The notes under the pieces: generated by a model | The model's database searches: none | Told to the model about the DNA's origin: nothing | The model's input: only the letters and a program-made list of their open reading frames with translations | Source: Geosiphon pyriformis | Lineage: Eukaryota > Glomeromycota > Glomeromycetes > Archaeosporales > Geosiphonaceae | DNA length: 64,000 nucleotides | Direction: 5' to 3' | NCBI GenBank assembly: GCA_016748015.1 | Contig: JAAOMT010000352.1 | Location: 124,001 to 188,000, forward strand | Translations under genes and position numbers: made by a program | Shown here: positions 45,543 through 57,340 of the stretch, piece by piece | How positions within the stretch are numbered: position 1 is the stretch's first letter | Layout of the letters: every line of letters starts with the position of its first letter

Positions 45543-46525
45543 TGTTACTGGAGGTTTTTGGTCTCTTTTCTGTAATGTTGTTGATACTTATTTGCTGTGA
45601 ATTCACGTTTTCTGGATGTGGTTGAACCTTCAGTAACTGAATTTATCTTCAAATTATTTCCTATAATTTGAACTGCTGGGGTTATAAGTGGAATGGCCAA
45701 TTCCTTGCCAGTTACTTTATGTAGTTACATTGTAGTAAATGTCAACTCTTTCCCAGGAATTGCTCGTTTGGAAGCTCACTAAAATGTATAGTTACTTTGC
45801 TGTGAAAGTCAATTCTTCTACAGGAATCTCATCTGTAGGCTACCCTAATGATTGTAATAAGAAAAGAAAAGGAAAATAAAAGAAATGTAAACGAAAAATA
45901 GAATTTTGTCAAGAGAAATGTTTTCTATCCAGGCCTGGAATCACTAACAGTTTACTGAAATTGGTAGCTAATCAATTTCGAAATGTTAGTTGGGTTTTGG
46001 GGATTTTCCAAGTACAATAATTAAAGAATTTGGTTTTTTGAATTATTTGATATTTATTTCTTTTTGTGTGTGTAAGAATAGTCCTAAGTGATAAGTCTAA
46101 AGTAAGATACATTTTCTCAAAGAGAGAAGCTTTTCTTTTATACAACTTGTTATAACACTATTCTATGAACTTGAACTTTGCTATTTTCTACAATTTCACT
46201 GAACTAAAGATACATTTCGGCGAACTACAAGTTATTTCTGCAAACTTATTAGATATTTCAGTGAACTATCAATTATTTCAGTGAATTTCTATAAATTTTG
46301 GCGAACTTTTGAATGTTACATAGTTTGGGGTATTGCATAATTGATTATCGTAATTAAGTTATATTTGTGTTGTGTACAATTTGGGTTATTAATTAAATGA
46401 TAATTTCGGACATTCTTTACTAATGTAATAAGTGATAATTTGAAACGATAATATATGCTAATTAATGATAGGAATTATAAGATAGTTTCATGCTAAATGA
46501 TATCTCTAATTTCGTCTGGTAACAT
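45543..46525 (-). repeat. Family C 3' LTR
   Basis: 983 bp, plus-strand TGTTACTGG to GGTAACA, matching 62599-63538 throughout. A TATAAAAG box is read on the minus strand at 46142-46135. A purine tract GAGGAGGAGGTTA precedes it in element sense (46526-46540). The left flank is A-iv. Confidence 0.85.
46193..46310. repeat. 20-bp tandem array in the family C LTR
   Basis: Six units of ATTTCAGTGAACTATCAATT type, starting at 46193, 46214, 46234, 46255, 46275 and 46295. The other C LTR has five units (63239-63338). It lies just upstream of the TATA box in LTR sense. Confidence 0.85.
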
Positions 46526-47221
46526 AACCTCCTCCTCAAGACTGAGCTCCATCAAAGTCCAAGTACTGTCTGTTATTTCCAGATAATAATCCAAAATTAT
46601 TGAAGAAATTTGGTCTGAAAATTGTTGAAATTTCAGTTCTGTAAGCTTTCCAATGTATTGAATCTTCAAAGGTTGAAAAATTGGGTTTTGTAGTATGTTT
46701 TCACAGGTGTGGAATAGGTCATAAAGTCTAAGAGCAGCTCTAAGCCTGTAGCGACTGTTTGTTGATCCAGCTGTTGTCTTGAATTCGTTGTGGAGTTGTT
46801 TCTGAATAGCTTCTTTTGTGAAGTTTGCTGTTGTAAGTTCCAGTTTCTGTTCATAGAGTGTTTTTCCAATGTGAAAATATCTATAGATTGGAGGATATTC
46901 AGTGTTTTCCTCATTGAGACACAGTTGAAGTTTTTGTTGAATTGTAGCATTTGGTGGAATACTAATCGGAGTGAGCATTAGGTTTTCTCTTAAAGCAAGC
47001 TTTAAAAGTTCTGGCAAATAAATTCCAGTATAACTTCTTGTGTTCTTTTTATACGGGTGATATTTTTGTGAATTTGGGGCTAAATTTGTAACTACTTTTG
47101 TTTGGGTATAATTTATGTGGTTTCCAGTAACAGTAATGGATAATTTGGGTATTGTTTTTAAAGCTAACATTAGTTTTTGGGATAATTGTTGAATGTTTTG
47201 AGGAATAGTCATTATAAGCAA
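46493..47221 (-). CDS. Family C post-integrase ORF, 242 codons, intact, unknown function
   Basis: An uninterrupted ORF after integrase; its last 11 codons lie in the LTR. Segments: a helical N-terminus (IPQNIQQLSQKLML), LSITVTGNHINYTQTK, NTRSYTGIYLPELLKL, YPPIYRYFHIGKTLYEQK, FTKEAIQKQLHNEF, SRYRLRAALRLYDLFH, KLTELKFQQFSDQISS and an acidic end. The same order of segments is found in B-iii and B-iv; A shares the T-I-T segment, the K-TR-G-YL block and the helical C-terminus. No signal peptide, membrane span or cysteine pattern of envelope proteins. A regulatory, packaging or nucleic-acid-binding role is possible but unproven. Confidence 0.82.
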   Translation of the reverse strand: MLIMTIPQNIQQLSQKLMLALKTIPKLSITVTGNHINYTQTKVVTNLAPNSQKYHPYKKNTRSYTGIYLPELLKLALRENLMLTPISIPPNATIQQKLQLCLNEENTEYPPIYRYFHIGKTLYEQKLELTTANFTKEAIQKQLHNEFKTTAGSTNSRYRLRAALRLYDLFHTCENILQNPIFQPLKIQYIGKLTELKFQQFSDQISSIILDYYLEITDSTWTLMELSLEEEVMLPDEIRDII

Positions 47222-47330
47222 TTAAAAAACTAAAAAAATTATTTTTGGTGTATGAGTTTTTATGTTATTTTTGTTTTGTTTTTTGTAAGATTGTTTTCTA
47301 AATTATAAGAGAATAACTAGTAAAATTAAA

Positions 47331-48716
47331 TTAAGTGTTCAGGTTGGAAGATTGTTCAATGACAACTATTGGTTCTAAGTTTTGGGGAATATCTTTGGGA
47401 CTGACCAAAGGGGAATGTGTACCAATTTGTGGAATTAATGGTTCAGGATTGTTTCTGGAATGATAGTGTTTCAAATGATCTCTATGTACAACTTTTGCTA
47501 GGATTTTGTCATCAAGTCTTAACTTGTATGATAAATTGCCTAGGACTTCATGGATAAAGAATGGTCTATCCCATTTATTTTCAAATTTTCCACTCCATTG
47601 TTTTTCAGCTTTAGTTCTGTGTAAAAGAACTTTGTTTCCAATTTTGAATTTATTGGTGACTGAAGGCAATTTGTCATTATGCTGTTCTTTTTGTTGAGCT
47701 TGGGAGTATTCAATATGGGTGGCTGCTATTCGTCGTTTTCCTTCCAATGTGCTAAGCAGAGTGTAGGCTCTTTGCTAAAGCGTTTCTTGGAAATTGTTTT
47801 CATCAATCGGTTGTGCTGGGTATGTTTCCACTGTGAAACTAATTGGTAACGTTGCCATCCTTTCATAAGTTAAATCAAATGGTGTGTGTTTTGTGGTATC
47901 TTGTTTTAATGTCCTATATGCTAGTAATACTGGTGGAATAAAGAGATCCCATTCTTGCTCAAAATTGGTTAAGACTTTGGCTAATGACTCACACAATGTT
48001 TTGTTAAAACGTTCTACAAGTCCATTTGTTTGTGGATGGTAGAGCAAAGACAGAGGTCTTTTAACATTAAATTGTTCACAAATTTTTTGTATCAGGTTGT
48101 TCACAAAGTGTGTTCCCTGATCAGATAAAAGTTCAATTGGACATTCATGTCTACAAATAATGTTTTTGTAGATGAAATTTGCTACTGATTTTGCATTTAC
48201 TTGTTGAATGGCTCTGGCTTCAGACCATTTAGTAAGATAGTTTACAGCTACTGCAATATAATGGTTTCCTTGAGTGGTAATAGATAGTGGTCCGACTAAA
48301 TCGATACCAACTCTGTCAAAAGGCTGTCCAACTTTGATTGAATTTAAAGATTCTGTAGGGCGAGTTCCTCCTTTTCTTTGACAACTATCACAAGATTCGA
48401 CATATTCGTGAATGTCGTTTCTCATTCGAGGCCAAAAGTAGTATTCTAATGTTTTTTGGGTGGTGCTATCTTTTCTGAAGTGTGCTGATGAAGAATCTGA
48501 GTGCATATTGTATAAAATGGTCTCTTTTTCTTGTTCTTGTATTAATCTGAGTGGTTTGGTTGGGTTTTTGAAATTTCGATGATAGATAATGTTGTTGTGT
48601 AGAAAATATTGTTTGGCTTGTTGTTGTAACTGATGTTTTTCATCTGGGGACCAATCTGTTGGGATTGTTAATGTCTCCAAATATTGTTTGAGATTGTTGT
48701 AGTTTTTGGGGTTCAT
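47331..48716 (-). pseudogene. Family C integrase, nearly intact
   Basis: Two open stretches in one frame (48716-47775 and 47747-47331), separated by a single stop (Gln expected). Zinc region HSDSSSAHF, then CDSCQRKGG. The DDE core has all three residues: GIDLVGPLS, LLSDQGTHF and LVERFNKTL. C-terminal GPY/F-like module KWDRPFFIHEVLGNLSYKL, then VVHRDHLKHYHS. It ends with an extension rich in Pro and Ile. It is the best-preserved integrase here and, apart from the one stop, could be active. In element order, the unknown ORF follows it. Confidence 0.88.
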
Positions 48717-48963
48717 TGTTTGTTGTTTTGATGCTGTTAATTCAAATGGATGTTGGTTTTATTTTCTAATCTTGTCTCATTCTTGAGAGACAATCAACGT
48801 TGGTGTGGAGTTTTCCTGGTTTGTGGTGTACAATGTATCGGTAATTAGCTAAAAATCCTGTCCATTGGGTTTGTTTTGCGTTCAGCTGGGTGTTTTTGTT
48901 TTAAAGCCATTTAAGTCCAATATTATCAGTGATAATATCAAATTTTTTGGGTCTGAGGTAAAA
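48717..48963 (-). pseudogene. Family C RNase H, C-terminal part
   Basis: Minus-strand reading: NFYLRPKKFDIITDN (catalytic Asp), LKWLKNKNTQLNAKQTQW, YRYIVHHKPGKLHTN and VDCLSRMRQ, the usual RNase H end. It changes frame before integrase. RT and most of RNase H are absent: at about 48963 the sequence turns into sense-strand gag of the same family. Confidence 0.8.
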
Positions 48964-50640
48964 GTTGCACTATTCACAGTTGGGAACTGAAGATCTTAAC
49001 AGTGAAACACTTGCCATTTACTTCCAAGAACTTAATTTTAACATTATCAAGTACTGTGAAGAAACATATTCAGTACAGTCTCAATACTCTATTGACTTTG
49101 AATCAAAAACAGAAACAAGTAACAAAGGCAAACAAAAAGTGAAACAATACTCAAAAACCACCCCAAATACTCCAATACTACCAAAGACAACTGCCAAACA
49201 CTTGCAAACACCTGAACAAAGAACCAGTGTCAAATTACTACTTTCTATTATGCCATTTCCAATTTCACTTGTTTAATCACAAACATCAAATTCACCACTC
49301 AACTGTTTCTTCAGACCAGAAGATTTTCAGTCACCTAGAAATCCTACTCAACAGCAGAAACCCATATCAACAAGCACCAATATTATTGAGTACTTACAGG
49401 AAATTGGAAGTAATCATTCAGAGAACTTGGAAAGTGAAAAAACTGAATCAAAATAAGAAGAAACCACAGAAAACAAAGAAGAAATGGCAACCACTTATAT
49501 TGCAAAGATTCCCAAATTTACTGGTGAAGATAATGATACCAGTCCTCAAGAATGGCTTGTCAAAGTTCAAAAAACAGGAGATGCAAATGGTTGGATTGCA
49601 GCAAGAATGCTCAAAGCAATTCCATACTTTCTCCAAGAAACTGCAGGAGAATGATTTGAAAACTTGGAAGAACCATTTGAAAATTGGCAAGCATTCAAAG
49701 ATGCTTTCTTACAACAATTTATTGACAACAACACTTCTATCACTTTCCACAATCACTTTCACAATATCAAACAAGAAACATCTAAAACTGTTATGACCTA
49801 TCTTGAAAGATTTAACAAACTCCTTCAATGAATTCGACAATTGGAAACCAATGACTACTATTTTAATGCTCAGATTCTGGATCAGTTTATAGCAGAGTTA
49901 AAAGACAAATTGATTAAGAAAGTTTGTTTACATGCACCAACAGACTTAGTAACTGTCATTAGACATGCAAAAAATTATGAAATAGCAATGGAAGAAGCAA
50001 ACCACACCAAACTTGTCAACCTAGCAATTGGAGAAACCAGCTCAGCAGCTGAAAAAAAAATAGACCAACTCACAAAGAAAGTTGAAAGCTACTTTACAAA
50101 CCAACAACAACAGCAACAACAACCACAAAGATATTAACCCCCACAAAGACACCATCAAAACAATTTTGGATCACCATCCAACAACCAACCTCAAAATTGT
50201 CATTATTGTGGAATTTCAAAACACTGGAAACGAGATTGTAGGAAATTGCAAAGAGACCAGCAAAACAGAAGTAATCAACATTACTTTTCACCACAACAAT
50301 TTTATTACCAACCTCCACCACCAATATATTACTCACCAAGACCACAAAATCAAAACAATTACTATCAACCAGCTCTACAATCAATGCAACAACAATATTA
50401 GCAATCTTTACCAATTCAGCAATATCAAACACCACCCACCCAACAATATCAAGTACTAGCCAGAAAATTGGTTCAATATAACCAATTCACACCCCAAAAT
50501 CAATTTCAGAATAACAACAATAGAACCAACCCAAATCACCAGTTGGTTCTCCGAAATTCTGGCCAGCAAAGACCCAACCACTACCACACTCAATCCAGTT
50601 ATCTTACAATGTCTAAAGAATCGAATTTTTAACAATCTGC
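48964..50640 (+). pseudogene. Family C gag
   Basis: Frame 2 throughout. It starts inside the N-terminal domain (IYFQELNFNIIKYCEETY, matching the B gag ITEINRKIEKYTKQK area) without LTR or leader. Core starts at an ATG at 49484 (YIAKIPKFTGEDNDTSPQEW, WQAFKDAFLQQF, MTYLERFNKLL), with a TGA for Trp at 49652 and another stop for Gln or Trp near 49830. A coiled-coil-like EKKIDQLTKKVESYF precedes a Gln run. Zinc knuckle CHYCGISKHWKRDC at 50198-50239. A long Gln/Asn/Tyr-rich tail runs to about 50600. Confidence 0.82.
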
Positions 50641-51170
50641 ACTTTCTGAAGGTGAAGTTGCAGCACCAAAATTAAACCCTTCCAACTATACTATTCCACT
50701 AGCCCAAATTGTCCAAAATGCCAACCTTTTAGATATATTCTTATTTGAATTTGAAGCCAATGAATCACCATTTTTGCTTAGCAATACAGCAGTTAATGAG
50801 CAAAAAGCTATTATGGTCATGTATACTAAAGCTACAGTAGAAGGAAAGCCCATTCAATTAATTCTAGACAGTGGATCAACTGGAAGTATTATCACTTACC
50901 AATTAATGCAACAGCTTCAAAAAACGATTGACAGACCAGCTCAAACTATAATTGTTACTGCAGATGGTATGAAAAAGACCCCAGTAGGAGAAATTGACAA
51001 TTTCTCATTTACCATTAATGGAATCACCATTTTAGTCAAAATTCTAGTCATGGATGCATTCCAATACCAAGCTCTTGTCAAAAATGATTGGCTTCTCAAG
51101 GCCAATGCAAAATTAGATTGGGAAACCCAGGAATTGAAGATTTCATACCAAAGATAATATATTATAGTAC
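50641..51170 (+). CDS. Family C protease
   Basis: Same frame as gag. Open 50774-51157. Retropepsin active site QLILDSGSTGSIITYQ at about 50858-50905, followed by IIVTADGMKKTPVGE, FTINGITILVKILVMDA and NDWLLKANAKLDW. All key residues are present. It ends at a TAA near 51155 (Gln expected), after which the same frame continues into the Cys-rich domain. It cleaves the polyprotein as a dimer (family knowledge). Confidence 0.85.
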
Positions 51171-52105
51171 CTGCTACTTGTGGAACTTTCAACAAACGAT
51201 CAGAAAAAGCCCCAGTATTTGAATTTAAAGAGGAAAAAGAAATGCCACTTATTGAAACCTACATGGCTCTTGGATTAACATCCAATTGGGCTGAAGAAAC
51301 AGAACAGAAGATCTTTGAGGGATCAAGAGGATGGAGAAAAGTTAGATACTCTACACCAGAACCACAGAAACAACCACCTTACATCTCACTCAAATGCAAA
51401 GACTGCAATAAAAAACTTTTATTAATAGAAGCATGTATTTCTCCAGAAGAGAAATATGAAACTCGCACCTGTTACTACTGTAAAGCATGCCATAGAAAAC
51501 GATTTGAACACCCCAAAAGAAGTGGAAAATGGGACAACACTTCTTGTCTTACATGTAGAGATATGTTACCAGAAGAATACAACTGGATTGATGTTGCAAT
51601 GAGAGGAGGAGTATGTAATTAAACCTGCCAATATGCTCTATCAATTTCGAAAAAAGTCAGAAGAGAAACACCTTTTGATGCAGCATATAACAGTGCTCTC
51701 AACAAACTCTACCACTATCCTCATGATACTGAAATGATTTTTGATTTAGCAATAACATTAATCAATAGAGCTACCCAAAAAGATGTCCGCCAAATGAAAG
51801 AAGCTGAATACATTAAGTATATCATAGAATTAGCTGGATTTGATTATGAAAATAAAGTGGAAACATACCACCAAATTGCAAGCCACACATATTCAACCCA
51901 AGAAGCTCAAATTCAACAATTAGAGTAAATGAATATTCAATTGTGTGAAGAATGCATTATGCCTTGTGATGACAAATGGTGTTCAGAATGCTATACTCTT
52001 AGCATTCCTCTACCCAGTGAAAATAACCAAGAAGAAATTGAATTTGGAAGACCAGAAACAAAAGAAGAAATTGCTGGTGCAAAGTTCAGTAAAAGCATCC
52101 CAAGT
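51171..52105 (+). CDS. Family C cysteine-rich and helical domain
   Basis: Open 51242-51622, 51734-51928 and 51929-52111, all in the gag frame, so one module with two or three stops. First half: LKCKDCNKKLLLIEAC, TCYYCKACHRKRFEHPK, KWDNTSCLTCRDML and GVCN plus TCQY, that is four paired cysteines. Second half: a helical stretch (LNKLYHYPHDTEMIF, IKYIIELAGFDYENK), then LCEECIMPCDDKWCSEC. Family B shows the same layout followed by dUTPase. Here the sequence is cut at about 52105 by antisense B gag, so whether C carried a dUTPase cannot be seen. Confidence 0.75.
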
Positions 52106-53345
52106 AGATAGTAACTGCTTTAGTATTTTCTTGGTGAAAGTATTGGCTAAGCAGTTGATACTATTATTGTTACTAAAATATTTTAAAAACTTAAGTTTAA
52201 ACATGTTGAAATCTTGGAATTTATTTGTTAAGCTTTAATACCACAAGTTAATAGTATTCTAAAAAAAGTATGAAATGACTTATAGTGCTTTGGTGTCATT
52301 TTATTTATTGGCTGCAATAGCTTTTTCTTTATTATTTAGCTATGCTTGTGTGTTATTCTCTTTGCCAGTAAATTTTTCAATCTTGACAATTGGTACATAT
52401 GCCATTGGTACTAATTGTTGTGGTTGCTGTGAGTTTTAATAATGGAAAATAGAATTTGGGACTACTGGTGGATTGATTCAGATAACTGGAGGTAAGTTTT
52501 GCTAAATAATAGGGGCGGAATTTAAATTAATTAGGTTTTGTTGAGCCTGCACTATCAGAGTTAATATTTCCAGGTTTTTGAAGATTGAGTTTTAAGTATT
52601 AATTTCTCGATCACTATTTTTTTCCTCAAAGTTAGTTATTTTTCAAGGACTAATATTGCCAAAATCTGGTTGTGATAATAGTAATTGATGTTCTGATAGC
52701 ATGGTTGATCACAAATTAAATTCCTTAAAATAATCACTATAGGTTCTTAATAGTTTAGCTTTTTTTTGTTTACTTTGAAATGGAATTTTAGCTAATGGTG
52801 TTTTCATGTTTGCTATAAATACATCTGTTAATGTTATGTTAATAGTACTTTCAAGTATGTGATAATATGATAAATTAATTGGTGAATTGACTCTTGGTTT
52901 TTTTTAAGTAGGTGGTTGTATTAGTGTTAATGTTTCTGCTGGTGTTTGTAGTCTTCTTTTTCTTTTGTCTGCAAAGGTAATAGAAAATTTTTGTTTGGTG
53001 TACTTTTTAATTTCCCTGTTTATTTCTGTGATTAGGAATACAAATAGATAGTTTTGTGATAGGCTGATGTTTTGAAGTAGTTCATTAAAGAAATTGTTAA
53101 AAGCAAATTCTGGATCTCTTTGATCTTTTAAGTAGTATGCAATTTGTTCATTAACATAACAATTGAAAGCTGATTCTGTTGGCCAACTATTATTTGTTAA
53201 TTCAAGATGATTTTGGTAATGTTGGAATAAAAATTTTGCAAATTCCAAGTGGTTTGTCTCTATTTTTTCTGATTCTGTTACTGTTTTAAATGCTTGCTGT
53301 TGGTGCTGGTTCTTTGCTAAATTATATTTTACAGAGAGCATCAAA
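52106..53345 (-). pseudogene. B-v gag fragment
   Basis: Minus strand. Capsid core piece near 52110-52400 (FNMFKLKFLKYFSNNNSI type), Pro/Gln-rich middle, then the N-terminal domain open 52904-53344 (FAKFLFQHYQNHLEL, SAFNCYVNEQIAYYL, ITEINREIKKYTKQK). The primer-binding-like site TTTGATGCTCTCTGTAAA abuts the LTR. Truncated at the family C junction (about 52105; shared AAGTAG). Confidence 0.75.
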
Positions 53346-54124
53346 TGTTATAAGTAATTATTTGGGTTTAAAAACAAATAACAAACCTGTAACTTGGTGC
53401 TTAATAGCTAATCTGATTGGTATTATCTGAAGGTTTTGGTATCTAAAAATTTTGGTTAAGTCTTTTGTATAATGGACAGAAATTCACTAGTAATTTTATT
53501 TGTTGTTTTCTAGAATCACAATTCCATCAAACTTTTTTCTCAGCATAATGGCTGGTAATTTTCCTAGTAAGTTATTCTCAATCCTTGAATGTTTTACCCT
53601 TATTTCTGGGTCTTTTACCAGTTACTTTAACATTGATAACTTCACACATTTAATCTTTTAATCAATTAGTAAATAATAAACAAACAAAAAAAAATAAAAA
53701 AAAATAAAAAAATTAAGCCAAGACAAGAAAGAGTTAGTATTCTGTCAATAACTGTAATCAAAAGCTATTGGTTCAGTGTAATTAAGTATTAGTAACTATT
53801 AACATGAGTTGTTAATAATAGAAAAATAGATTGTAATAATAACAAGTATTTTATTGATAATTAATGTTTTTACTTCAAGTTATAGAATACTATTATAAGA
53901 AGAGATGGATAAAAAATTAGAATTGAGTGTTCTAAACTAAGAATTCTAGCTGGAAATTCTGTTTTTTCTGCTTCTAATGCTACTGCTATATATACATAAA
54001 TTTCAGTGTACAAAATTCCTTGAATTCCTCAATTTTTTGGCCAGGAATCCTAGAATTCTACTTTTACTACATCTCATTTTAATTGACTACTTTGTGTACT
54101 AATATATATATTCTATAAGTAACA
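53346..54124 (-). repeat. 5' LTR of B-v
   Basis: 779 bp, plus-strand TGTTATAAG to AGTAACA. Hairpin at 53807-53827 (TATTAACA/TGTTAATA), with both arms changed relative to the TATCAACA form. The GAATTC array is short here (about 54015-54060). The right flank is B-vi gag, so B-v was inserted in B-vi. Confidence 0.8.
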
Positions 54125-55278
54125 CCATAAATTGGCAGTATTCTGAAAAAAATATGAAATTGTCTATAATGCTCTGGTATCATCTTATCTATTGGCTGTG
54201 ATGGCTTTTTCTATATTGTTGAGCCAAACTTACATGTTATCCTTTTTACCAGTGAATTTTTCAAGTTTTGCAATTGGTATATAAACTATTAGTACTAATA
54301 GCAAGTGTTATGATTGTGGTTGTGGTTGTTGTTAAAGTAGTTGCTAAGATGGTAGTTGTAGCTGTTGTTGTTGCTGTTCAGTAATTGGTACAACTAGTGG
54401 TGAATTGATTATAATTTCTGAAGATAAGTTTTAAGGAACAATAGGAATAGTGTTTTAATTGTTCTGATTTTGCTGAGTTGGACTGATCAGGGTTTGTATT
54501 TCTGGGTTTTCTGGAATCAGGTTTTGATAATTAAATTTCTGATCTTTATCTTCCTTTTCTTCCAATTCTGTTACTTCTCAAAAACTAGTGGTTCTAAAAT
54601 CTGGTTGGAGTAGTGGTAATCAAAATCCTGATGGCATTAATGATTATAATTTAAATTCCTAAAAATAATTTTCATAAGTTCTCAATAAATTGGCTTTTTT
54701 TTGGTTGTTTTAAAATGTTATTCTTGTTAATAGTGTTTTTGCAGTTGATGTGAATGTGTCTACTGATATTATATTAATAATACTTCCTAGTGTATAATGA
54801 TATGATAGACAAATAGAGAAAACTATTCTTGGTTTTTTTTAAGTAGGTAGTTGTATTTTTTTTGGTGTTCCTGCTGGTGTTTATAGTTTTCCCTTGCCTT
54901 TTTTTGCATAAGTAATAAGAAATGTTTGTTGGGTGTGATTTTCAATTTTTTTGTTGATTTTAGTAATGATTAGTACAAAGTTGTGATTTAATAGTAAGCT
55001 AATATATTGAATTAATTTACTGTAAAAATTTTTTTTGCTGATTCTGTATTTACTGGTTTTCCTAAGAAATATTTAATTCTTTTGTTGATGTAAAAGTTGA
55101 AAACTGATTCCACTAATAGTTGGTTGTTGGTTAATTCTAAGTGTTTACAGTAGTGTTAAAATAAGAATTTGGTGAATTTTAGATGGTTTGTTCTTCTTAT
55201 TTCTGATTTTGCTATTTTCGAATAGTTGTTTATTGGTGTTGGTTTTCTGTAGAATTATATCTCATAGGGAGCATCAAA
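54125..55278 (-). pseudogene. B-vi gag fragment
   Basis: Minus strand, aligned with 22720-24647. Start of the capsid core at 54125-54330, a Gln-rich region with CAA runs near 54330-54390, and the N-terminal domain near 54890-55260 with many stops. Primer-binding-like TTTGATGCTCCCTATGAG next to the LTR. The rest of this copy is missing. Confidence 0.7.
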
Positions 55279-56237
55279 TGTTACAAATAATTATTTGGGG
55301 TCTGAAAACAAATAACAAACCCATAACTTGGTGCTCAATAGCTGATTTGGCTGGTAATATCTAAAAATTTTAATAATTCAAAGGTTTTGGTTGAATCTTT
55401 TGTATAATAAACAAAGATTCAATGTTGATATCTTGGTATAATGTTTTTAGTTTCCTTAACTCTTGAGTTGGTGTGCTTTGTTGTCTATTATTTCTCAGAA
55501 TATTTATATTTTATTAATTTTTTTTTCAGCTTGGTGGCCAGTATTTCCTGGTAAGCTATCCTCAATCTTGAATGTTTACCCTTATTTTTGGGTCTTTTAC
55601 CAATGCTATATCTTGATGTCAGTACTTTGCACATTAATTTTTTAATCAATTTGTAAATTCACAATAAACAAAAAAAATAAAATACTGAAAATACTGAAAA
55701 TACTAAAAATACTGAAAAAAAAATAAAGAAATAAGCCAAGACAAAAAAAAATTAGTATTCTATCAATAGTTGTAATCAAGAGTTATTGGTCTAATATAGT
55801 TAAGTATCAACAACTATCAACATAAGTTGTTGATAGTGGAAAGATGAATTGTGATGTTTAATAAGTATTTTATTGATATTTAATGTTTTTACTTCAAGTT
55901 ATAGAATACTATTATATAAAGAAATAGATAAAAAATTGGAACTGAAGATTCTAATTAAAAATTCTGTCTTTTTTTGCTTCTAATGCTACCACTATATGTA
56001 CATATATTTTATTGTATGAGATTTTTTAAATTTCTCAATTCTCTAGCCAGAAATTTTGGAATTCTTCAAAAAGAATTCTGAAATTTTGGAATTCTGCAAT
56101 TCTTCACATAGGAATTCTGTAATTCTAGAATCCTGCAATTTCTCTAAGAGGAATTCTGGAATTCTACTTTTACTATGTCTTATTTTGATTAGTTAACTAA
56201 TGTACTAATATATAATTTCTATATTCTATAAGTAATA
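55279..56237 (-). repeat. 5' LTR of B-vi
   Basis: 959 bp, plus-strand TGTTACAAA to AGTAATA (decayed). Hairpin CTATCAACA/TGTTGATAG near 55815-55838. GAATTC-rich array at about 56030-56165. The right flank is B-vii sense gag, so B-vi lies in B-vii in the opposite orientation. Confidence 0.8.
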
Positions 56238-57340
56238 ATATTATTAAAGTAATTACAGCTAATAATTAAGATGACACCAAAGCCCTATAAGTCATTTCAT
56301 ACTTTTTGCAAGATATTGTTAATTCATGGTATTAGAGTTTAATTAACAAACCCATCACTTTTGATAAGTTTAAAACTGAATTTTTGAGATACTTTAGCAA
56401 TAACAATAGTATTAATTACTTGGCAATGATATTTACCACTATTAAACAAAGCAATACAAAAGCAGTTACCACTTATCTAAGATGCTTCCATAGAAATCTG
56501 TGCCAAATACAAGCAATTAATGTGAATTACTTTATAGCATCACAGATTTTGAATCAGTTTATCTGTGGTCTGTGCAGTAGTATTTTATAATACATATATT
56601 CACTATATCCATAAACACTCCAAAATACAGTCATGTATGCCAGAAATTTTGAATCAGCTAAATTAAAAGTTAACTATACCCAAGTCATAAATCTAGTAAT
56701 GAACAGATTATCTGACTTGGATTCCAAATTAAAACAATTCAGTAATTCAATCAATCAAAAATTGGAAGAATACTTAACTAACAATTAGGCAATTTATCAA
56801 CTTTCTCAATGTTGTGAAAATTTAGAAAATTCCAATTGTGTTCAACAACAGTCACATTTATTATCATTATTAAATTAACAGTAGCAACTAAAAATGTATA
56901 ATTGTTATCACTATAATAGACAAGATTATCTAAAAATAGATTGTCATTTCAAAGAAAATAATCAATAATTAGAAAATTAATACCAAAATTCTGATCACAG
57001 ATTTTAAATCCAAACTATGCCAGTAATTAATCACCAGAACAATACTAATATCAGCCATATTACACTTAAATACTGCAGCCAATTTATCAGCTATCAATCT
57101 ATTAGACACTAACACTAGTAATTTATTAACCACCTTAGTCCTAAATTATTTATTAGTCTCAACCAAATCAAAATCACTTCAAAATCTACCTCAAAACAGA
57201 AGTCAAAGACTGAGAACTATTCAAATCCATTAGAATTGACAATTGGTAATGGTAATATACCAACTGATCTCCAATTCAACAGCCCAGCAATCTGGAACAT
57301 GACAACCAAATTCAAGAATCAATTAAACCCAAAACCCAAA
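56238..57340 (+). pseudogene. B-vii gag, 5' part missing
   Basis: Starts inside the capsid core (aligned with 32715 on). Open 56384-56590 (RYFSNNNSINYLA, then YLRCFHRNLCQIQ). Zinc-knuckle relic at 56903-56944, with the second Cys and the His changed to Tyr. Gln/Asn-rich tail with many stops. Confidence 0.72.

Noticed and set aside
46790-46981. Short open frames opposite the family C ORF (46790-46981 plus, 46666-46950 minus)
   Set aside because: They overlap the intact 242-codon ORF in other frames and have no counterpart in A or B.
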